This document shows positions 42,689 through 51,700 of a stretch of DNA of 64,000 nt, in pieces. The notes under the pieces were generated by a model. The model saw nothing but the letters and a program-made list of their open reading frames with translations. It ran no database searches and had not been told where the DNA came from. The position numbers were made by a program, and so were the translations under genes. Numbering within the stretch: position 1 is the first letter of the stretch; each line of letters opens with the position of its first letter. Location of the stretch: positions 372,001 through 436,000 of the forward strand of contig OZ025792.1 in the NCBI GenBank assembly GCA_964019425.1. Direction: 5' to 3'. The DNA is from Flectonema sp. DT1601. Its lineage: Eukaryota > Euglenozoa > Diplonemea > Diplonemida > Diplonemidae.

Positions 42689-43351
42689 GAAAAGGGAAAG
42701 GAAGAGAAGAAAACTTTTATACGAAATAATTTTTAAAAAATTGGGTGGAAAAAAAAAAACTCTCTCTCTCGACACGAAGCATAATTCCTTTTCATATTTT
42801 TTTATTTTTTTTTCTTTCTGTAACTTCCGTGGTGTCTTAAAAGAGAACAAAATAAAAAATACTCAAAAAAAAAATTCTTTTTTTTTCCTTTCAGTGGCAG
42901 TAACTAAGGCTTGCCGGCTTTGAAAGCTGGTTGATACAGCAAAAAAAAAAAAAAGAAGAAGAGAGGGAGAAAGAAAATAAAAAGAACCAATTCAAAGAAC
43001 ATCCTTGACAGGAATGAGACGCTAAAATTTTTTTAATGCGCCTCTGCAATAAGTCTTAATTCCCAGCCATAGTAATCAAAAAAAAAAAAAAAAAAAAAAA
43101 GAGTGAGGAAACTCGCGGAAGGGAACCAGACAAATATAGTCACCAATAACGCACCTATATAAGGCTATTTTGTTTTTTTGACGCTTTTTTATTTATTCAC
43201 AGTGTGAGATAACCATTTCTTACACTACCAACCAACACAGAGCTGAGGCGCAAACAGAAAGGTTAGGGGGAAAACTATTTGCTTGCACTAGTCTCTCAAA
43301 TGTCAGAAATGTCAGGTGCAGATAGTAACGACTCACTGCTTCTCTTTTTGA

Positions 43352-43415
43352 AAAGTATGTTTCCGAGTTCTATATGTTGAAAGGTGGTAAATTTTCACAT
43401 ACGGAAACATACTTT
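43352..43415. repeat. 14-bp perfect inverted repeat with 36-bp spacer
   Basis: AAAGTATGTTTCCG (43352-43365) is repeated inverted as CGGAAACATACTTT (43402-43415). It could form a stem-loop or be the ends of a very small element. Confidence 0.85.
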
Positions 43416-43551
43416 ATTGCTCAAACAAGAGAATGCAAAAATATGTGCAAATTCAAAAAACAATAACAGAATTCTTTTTAATGTTGCCCCCTCGATCAAA
43501 GTCTACTGCAAGATAAATTCTCAACAACTCTTATAAACGGTAAGTGGTCCC

Positions 43552-43589
<38 letters not shown>

Positions 43590-43995
43590 GTAGTATTGTT
43601 CAATGATACTACCATTACATTATTCTTTTTTTTTTTTTTAAAGTAGTTTTCTTTTTTATAAAGAGTTGCAAGCAACTTGACTTAACCGATCAGAGGGAAA
43701 AAAAGGATAGGGCTGATAATGAAATTTTACTGAGTAGGGAGAGAGGGAGTCCGCGAAGGGGGATCATTAAGGTGAGAAGGCACAATGCCTTTTCCTTTTT
43801 TTTTTTTTTTTTTCTAAAACCCCGCACACATAAAAGAACATCGCAAAATGAAGGGGTTTTTTTTTTTTTCCCTCCGACATAGTTTTCTTTTTTCAAAAAA
43901 ATACATAAAAAAAAAAAAAAAAAAAAAAAAAGGGAAAATCGTAAATTCCGAACAACAAAAAAGAAAAAAAAAAAAAGTGAGCGGGAAAACAAGTC

Positions 43996-44015
43996 AAAGC
44001 TTTAGCTAAAGCTTT
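43996..44015. repeat. 20-bp perfect palindrome beside a poly(T) tract
   Basis: AAAGCTTTAGCTAAAGCTTT reads the same on both strands and runs directly into a poly(T) tract of over 20 bases. Confidence 0.9.
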
Positions 44016-45424
44016 TTTTTTTTTTTTTTTTTTTTTTTCCTCGAACAACAACATAATATGCAACGATAAGGGGAAATGTTATTAAAAAAATAATTATATG
44101 GGAAGGGAATCTCCTTTTTCTTTTTCCTTTTTTTTTTGAAGTCTTCCTCCACTCCACGACCGACTACGCCGTACGTGCCGTACATTTAAACTTTGTCAAT
44201 ATACCAATATACGTGACAAACGAAACACAATTCGTAAGAAAAATAAACAAAACAATAAGCAACAACAAAAGAAAGAAAAGAAAAAAAAACTGCCAGCCTA
44301 TATCACCTCAATCAAGCGATTGTGAAGGCAAGCAGGAAACATTATGGGGCAACAACTAAATAGTGTGAGATTTGATGTTTGTTTTTTTCTTTTTCATCTT
44401 CCCTTACTCAAAATTGCTCAGAATTAATTACTACATATCTAGTCTCAACTAATTGTAAAGGCTGAGATGCCAGTCGCAGAAAGTACAAGTCGAAACAAAA
44501 CACGAAAGTACTGCATGCTCTACCCTCTTCACACAATAGGTTTCTGCCAGCATGATTCACAGTAACATTCAACAGCGATACCTTTCCTCCAGGGTTAAAT
44601 TGCTCCTCTGCACTCTGCAAAATAAGGTTTGCCAAAAAAAAAAAAAAAAAAAACACAAAAAACACAAAAAATACAAAATACTGTAGCCTTTGCACTCTAT
44701 TAATTATTTTTGCTTCTTATTTTACTTTATTTTTTTTCTCAAAAAGGTAATTTTGTTGCTTGATTTAAAAAAAAAAAAAAACAGGGGGGTAATTTGATGC
44801 AGGGGGGAAAAAAAAGACAGATAATAAAAAACCAACCACTAATGGTTGTTATGATGTTAAATCTGCCTCACGAGTCTTCTGAGTGTCACTGCAGTGGTTA
44901 AATACAAAGGACGTTAATCTTACTTTTTCCCTTCACGGTTATTTCAACCGTATTGCAAGAACAGGAGGAAGAGAGAAAAATAAAAAAAAGAAAAGAGAGG
45001 GAAAGCAACCCGGCAAACAACAATAAACTACCATTTGCCCAACAGACTGGTCACTTGTAGATTCCTATTGCAGTATTTTAGATTACCTTTTTTTTTTTTT
45101 TTTTTTTTTTTTGTCGAAAATACTGCACATCTGAATAGCAGTCATATCAACCAGTCTGTTACAAGCTGGGTGGTTTTTTATCGCGATGCCATAAAAGGAG
45201 TTTTTTTTTTTTTTTTTTGTTATTGTTGCCTCATAATAAAAAACGTGCGCAAGGTATTATGCTGAAATGACAACAAACACAAATAGAGACGAATAGGAGT
45301 TCGTGAATGTGCCTTAGCACTGTAACCTCTGTGGCAGATCAGCAACCGCACAACTTGGGGAAAAGCTGGTACTTCTCCAAAGACGGGATTGGTAATCACA
45401 GCTACAGGATTTTTCACCAAAGGA

Positions 45425-45470
45425 GCAGAAGAAGAAGAAGAAGAAGAAGAATAAGAAGAAAGAAGAAGAA
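45425..45470. repeat. (GAA)n purine microsatellite
   Basis: About 46 bases of mostly GAA/AGAA units stand on the plus strand; on the coding strand this is a CTT pyrimidine tract. Confidence 0.88.
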
Positions 45471-47007
45471 TCCCCCAACACCTTACAAAGGTAGTTGCCT
45501 TATTATTTTAAACCAAGATCGGGATATACATTTTATAAGTTCCGTACTTGACTTTTTTCTAAGTTTGTCTAAAGGAAGAACAAGAGAAGCGGACATGAGT
45601 CTGCTAATTGCATGGGGTGATCAGTATAATAGCGAATAGCAAGTCTGTTCCGATAATTTTTTGAAAGCACAAAAGTACTAAAAAAAAAAAAGAAAGAAAA
45701 AGACTTCGTGAGAATGACCCACTATCGTAATTGAAATGAAAAAAAAACAGAACTGACTTTTTTTTGATCCCATAAGTTACGCCGACCCAAAAGTTTTGGA
45801 TAGTTGAATCCCCGGATATTTCAACAGAATAATAAACAACTTTAAAAAAAAAGAAAGAAACGCGCACCATGCACGAAGCTGACAAGGTTAGGATAAATTG
45901 TTGCACAGCAGTGTGCAAAGAGGTACTATTGAAAGTGGTGTTCTTCCTTTTTTGTTTTGATATCGCCTTGGAAAAAGGGTTTCAACGGCGTTCAAAAAAA
46001 AGAACAGTCACCAAGACAACGAGTCGACTTTGTCATTTTTTTTATTTTTTTTTGGTTTGGTTTGGTTGTTAGAATACGTTAAGTACCTAATAAGTACTAA
46101 GTACCTGTGTGTTGTTCACATAAGACTATTATTCTTCCGTGAAACGCAAGAGGAACCAAAATCCATCTATCACAGGGGCTAGAACAACAGACAGGATTCA
46201 ACTTTTCTTTTCTCCAAAAGATCACTCTCGAAAACCGATGCGAGGACAAAGGTCGTCCCATACAACAAGTAACTTCAGTAACACCAATTGAGGCTGAGAA
46301 AAATTGTTACTTTTTTTTTTTTTTTTTTTTTTCCCCCAGCCCAGTGCTACACATTACTCTTTTGCAAAATGGTTTGTCAAGTATTTGATTGTTTCTCCTC
46401 ACTAATGAGGAAGGATGTTCCAAAGAAACGGTAAAAAAAAAAAAGCACACGAAGTACTTTCACGCGGAGATAGTAACTGAGTGCCAGACGCTTTAAGCCA
46501 AAAGTTTTTTTTTAAAACCAACAAAAAGAAAATTGGCTTAAACTAAAACTGTGCAGAAAATAGTTTCCACCGTGATGTTTTGTTTGTGCACGAAACCGTG
46601 AACCGACTTAACTGATAAAGCTTACGTGTGCTGCCAACATTTTTTTTTTCCGTTCTTGCAATACGAGTCAAAAAAGAAAGCAAAAAAAAAAGAGAGAGTG
46701 GGGGGGGAAATTATCAAGCATCACTACCGGTTATTTTTTTGGCGAAAAGAAAAAGTGCAGAAGTACATTGCAGACAAAAACATCGAGGAAAGAAAGCGAA
46801 ATGCAGTGCATAGACTTTACAATAAAGGGAAGGAAGATAGGGAAAAAAGAAGCGCAAACCTTTTCGCAAGCAAATCGAATAAAGAAAGCCTTTAACCATG
46901 CAAACAACGAGGTAGAAAACCTTGCTAACTGAAAAAGATAATTTCGACTTTCCATCATCATTATGAAGTTTTGGGGGAAAAAAAAGAAAAAAAAAATCGG
47001 AAATCAG

Positions 47008-47038
<31 letters not shown>

Positions 47039-47161
47039 AGAGATCAACTAGCATTGGTATGGCTATCATACATAACAAATATTTGAAAGAAAACAAGGTA
47101 ATTTCGGAGAATTTATTTTAAAAAAAAAAGAAAAAATATAATTTAATACGTCGGCACAACC

Positions 47162-48142
47162 TTACTGGGATGGTGGGGGAGCTACCGGCATGACCATTGC
47201 ATCAGATTGCTGATTGTCACCCTCAGCTAAGGCTCGCGATCTTGCACGTGCACGAGCTTTTGCGAGTGATCTCTTCGAGCGGGTTCCAGCCAGTTGTGTC
47301 TCAACAATTAATTCCAAAGTGCCGACATCTTTCCATGTTCTTCTAATGTTTGACGAAACTGTTGCTGCATCAGCAGGCTGACCGTCAACAAATAAGATTC
47401 TCATTCCCACAAGTAAACCAGCCTGATCAGCTGGACCTCCAGGGACAACATTAGTAATAGCATTTCCTCTTATCCAGGCACCAAAGCGTTGGTTTGGTCC
47501 AATTCTTGTAATGTGATGTCTTGATCGGGGGTTGCCATTTGGAGCGTGTGGGATTTGAATTATGTGTGGAATGACTCGAACGTGAGTAACGACTGGTTGA
47601 TAACCAACCATATCCGCAGAGACTGGTAATCCTCCACTACAACCCGATGCTGATGTTGTAATTGAATCACCACAAGATGATGAAGTAGTCGAATGTACAT
47701 CACTTTGATCAAATTGTGTTTGAGGAGGATCAGCTAAGAATGATGACCTTCTAGCGTTTGGGTTTACCAAACCAATAGCTGGAGATGCTGCTGCTGGTGC
47801 GTCACCATAAGAATAAGGATCATGAGTGAATGACGATGCACAGCTTCCTTGACTATCTCTGTAGTGTGCTAACACATGAGGACTAGAGATCGATGCCTCA
47901 CTAGAAATTGAACTTCTCGTACTTCCAGCAGCTGGGACTGGTACTGGAGGTGGTTGTCCAGTACCAGTATAAGCCACTGCAACACTACCACACAACGCAG
48001 AGCTTTCAAACGTTGGTCTAATTCCATTCAGAACTCCTGGACTACGAGTAACACAAAATCCACTTTGTTGTTGTACTGACTGAAACCCAAATGAACTCGA
48101 CACTGGTGCCTCAACTAATTTATTTGATAGCGACTGACTCAT
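47162..48142 (-). CDS. PDZ-domain protein, 326 residues
   Basis: The N-terminal two-thirds are disordered and rich in serine, glycine and proline (SSSFGFQSVQQQSGF, PPPVPVPAAGS). One PDZ-like domain covers ~195-285: HHITRIGPNQRFGAWIRGNA, then NVVPGGPADQAGLLVGMRIL and VDGQPADAATVSSNIRRTW. The C-terminus is basic and alanine/arginine-rich (RSLAKARARARSRALAEG). No other domain is seen. It resembles the PDZ part of the PDZ-MYND protein at 6919-7632 in size and type. It may be a scaffold; the partner is unknown. The ATG lies about 40 nt after a TATTTGCAG acceptor. The gene stands alone beyond the 10-kb desert. Confidence 0.8.
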   Translation of the reverse strand: MSQSLSNKLVEAPVSSSFGFQSVQQQSGFCVTRSPGVLNGIRPTFESSALCGSVAVAYTGTGQPPPVPVPAAGSTRSSISSEASISSPHVLAHYRDSQGSCASSFTHDPYSYGDAPAAASPAIGLVNPNARRSSFLADPPQTQFDQSDVHSTTSSSCGDSITTSASGCSGGLPVSADMVGYQPVVTHVRVIPHIIQIPHAPNGNPRSRHHITRIGPNQRFGAWIRGNAITNVVPGGPADQAGLLVGMRILFVDGQPADAATVSSNIRRTWKDVGTLELIVETQLAGTRSKRSLAKARARARSRALAEGDNQQSDAMVMPVAPPPSQ

Positions 48143-48707
48143 AGTAGCTTACTCTTTTTTGTTATTAGCCAAGGGAATGCCTGCAAATAGAATGAACAAA
48201 TTAATACAACAAAACGCTACCATTATATACTGTTGAATAACCTGTCATCATCAACTTCATGTTCTATTCTGGAAAACCTTTAGGGTGGGGGTAGATATTT
48301 ATTTTTTAATTTTGCTCAGCACACATTAATTTATAAGATAATTTTCAAAATCTACGTATCTATAAAAAAAAAAAGATGGAAAATATTAAAAAGGAAGACA
48401 ACACTCCTATAAAAGGTAAAAGCAATACATAAATATATGCAGATAGGCAATTACCACACTGAGATCCTTTTATTTATTTTTTTGTAAAAAAACAGTAATG
48501 TCGTTTTATCTAATACACAAGTAGGTGACGTAAGAAATATCTAAACTTTTTTGAAAAGTAACGAAACTAATAAAATCTAAATAACGAAATAATTGGAATC
48601 ACCATTTCTGATTATTATTCACAATAGACTGGTGAATAACTTGATCACGTCTTACTCTGAAAGAGTATCTGTTAAGCATGAATACCTCCGATATATATTT
48701 TATAATT
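48143..48707. other. intergenic, no gene seen
   Basis: AT-rich without long homopolymers; it presumably holds the lectin-receptor 3' UTR and the PDZ gene leader. Confidence 0.5.
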
Positions 48708-51700
48708 TCATATATCGGTCAGAAAATCAGACTGTCGACGAGAAACATGAAAAGCCTCCCTTCCAACAATGTCGGTTGTGTTATTGATTTCATCGGCAGG
48801 GCTACCAAACAACCTCGTTGGTGGATTAGGTGCCGGAGGACTCTCACCACCGGGAGTACGAGGAAGAGGTTTTCCCTTTGAAACTAAATCGTTTATGGAA
48901 GGGGATCCTTTTACGACATTAACACCAGAGAATCGATGTACTTCTCGTAAGTTAGCTTCAATTTTAAGATTGGAAATTGATTTCTTCAAAAGATAAATAA
49001 CAATTCCAATTCCAAACCCAACAACAACCGTAAATATTGTCATAATCTGTAATACGATCTCAACATCATTACTGCTGTCAGAAGGTGATTCAGTCTTTGG
49101 AACGATTACTCTATATTCGAGAATATCCCAATTAAAAGTCGAAAACGGATTCTCTCCGTCTGCTAATATCTTTTGAAACGCTGTCATCTTATCATCGCCA
49201 TCAGGTCCAAGAATTTGAAAGTGAACATCGACGGATCCTTCTTTTACTAATGTAATGTTAACTGTCGAAGGGACAATCTTTAAACTGTCAGCCACGGCTG
49301 CAGAAAACAACTCTCCTGTGAAATCATCAACAGTAAGTCCAAGGATCACTCCAAGTGGAATTGATGTGATTTTATAATTTTCAGGACTTTGTTGTGTTGG
49401 ATCACAGTCTCCAATAACATTACCAGCACACCTGTCGTATTGTTCCAGACAGCTGTCAGTTAAAGACATCGATCTGAGACATCCGACTAGTCTTCCGGCT
49501 TCATTAAAATTATTAAAACAATTTGAACTCAAGTCCTCACCCAGCTGCGCCGCAGACGGGCATTCCAAAGTAGCAGTAGAAGTTGATTGTTGTTGTCGTT
49601 GTTGTTGTGTTAATGTATCTGTCGCTGGTTCATAGTTTGAAATAGTGAAAGTGTTCGTAATTGTATTAATAATTGGATTAACAGTTTCTGTTGGATTAAC
49701 AGTTTCTATTGGCATAACAGTCTCAGTTGGAGTGACGATAACAGTCTCAGTTCGTGGTTGGACCTCTCGTGTTGCAGTTTTACTCTCCTCAACATTGTTG
49801 ACACTAAGTGTATGAGATTCCGTAACTGTCGGTATTACGACAACTGTTTTTGAAACAACAGGAACCTCAGTAGGCTGAGCTGTTGGAACAGCAGTCGGCT
49901 GCAATGTCTCCGGTATGTCAGTACTAGGGATTTGTGTCTCTCCAGTTCTACTCTTTTCATACACAAACCCTGTCTCAGTTCCTGGGACGTTGTTAAAAAC
50001 TAATTGAGATAGATCAGCACTACGGAGGTAATCAACATTACCCACAGCATAACACAGAGAGTATGTACCTCCTGAGACGAGGTGTTGAAGTATCTCACCT
50101 GTTGCCTTCCTTAATATCGATTCTGTGTTCGACTTTTCGTATTCATAAGAAGAATTACAACCTACTTCAATTGGAGGTATGACTATAATAAGATTCTGTA
50201 ATGATGATCCCCTAACAGCAATGTCATTTATACTTCTTAAAGTCGGAGTAGAGACCCAAGGGAGAATAGAATTCACATTTGTGACAACTGGTAGATCACT
50301 GAAACGAATACTGAAATTATCAACAATTTCTGATGGCCAACCAACAGGTGACCAACACAAGTATACCACTGTCGTGTTCAACGCAAAAGGCTGAATTCGT
50401 ACGGAGACTGTCGGAGCTGAAATTGTTACTTGTCTGTCGTTGATACGTGAGTCACAGTTACTGGTATCGGATGGAAATATGTTCATCGATGATATGATTG
50501 TTACCTCATCAGATTGAGAGCTTGTGAATATAACTGAAGCAGTCGCTTCCGTTTCTTCAGAAAACAATATATTTTTACTCGATTCAAATTTTGGCAATTT
50601 ATCAGTTGATATGACAACTTCAATGGGATACCAATTAGTAGTACCGTCAACTGACCAACAGAGTCTTTCATTTTTAATTGTTTGATTTTTAAATATATCA
50701 GGACCAGTGTAGTTGCTTGATGCGAAAGGTTTCAGAATTGGTGAATCCAATAAAACATTAAACTGAGAAATAAATCCCGATACATCACTACCCTCATGGT
50801 TACAAAATCTAAGCTGAACACCTTGAAAAGCAGAAGTTGAAGTAGATTCTACAGACAAGTCTATTTCATAATTTAAAAACTGTTCCTTATTAAGCAGAGT
50901 AGAGGAACTAACAGCAACAACTAAGTTTGCAAAAATTGGAATAGGCTCGAATGTAATGACAACACCTTCAACAACCCCACCCAATGCCCAATCAGGGAAC
51001 CCGTTATGAACAGGTGCCCAACAGAGTGGATACGTCTCTGCGACAAGACTTGATGTGATGTTGTTAGTTATTACAAAGTGAACTTCATTAGTAGACGAGT
51101 TGAGAAGGGCTGGAGTGGTTCCAAGGGGTTGAGGTATTGGACTACATCCTATTCTTATAAAAATACCATCAAAACTTGATCCCCTAACCACAACAATAAT
51201 TGGATTTATATCAGTGTCAGTCTGCAAATCATCAAACATCGACAGTAACTCAATTCGTGACACCGTAGATTCCGATCCCTCAAAAGTCGGTCTAGGCGAC
51301 CATGTCACTTGAGTTGATGTCAATACATCAATATCCTCCTGTCCAACAGCTGAATACCTAATTAATAAATTGTGAACAACATCAGCTGACAACACAGGAA
51401 GTTCGCTTCTATAAAAAGTATTTCTGCCTGAAGATGGTGATGCAGTCAATTCTTTAAACGGTGTCGTAATAGCAGTAATTGAATTCTTAAGACAGTAAGT
51501 GGGAACAACATCTCCAAAAGACTGTGAAATAAATTCATTCGACAACATTGAGATGTCTACCCCGGATAACGATTCCCCGTATGTCAATTGGATGTTATTA
51601 TTTAAACTTAACAAAGGATTTAGAATCGGGAATTGCACAACATTAAAAGTTGATATAAAGTCTCCAATCGGACTACTCGAATTTAATGAGTAGTAAACCG

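Larger units (their letters stand above)
37194..47161. other. 10-kb gene desert
   Basis: I find no convincing gene on either strand; open frames are short and mostly translate homopolymers. It contains dozens of poly(A)/poly(T) tracts of 15-31 bases, several microsatellites, a poly(G) run, one 14-bp inverted repeat, a 20-bp palindrome and two more GC-rich, complex islands (38.5-39.3 kb and 39.57-39.68 kb). Genes on both sides have the same orientation, so this is not a strand switch. It could hold a promoter or termination region, an origin, a centromere-like region or an unrecognised RNA gene. Confidence 0.55.
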
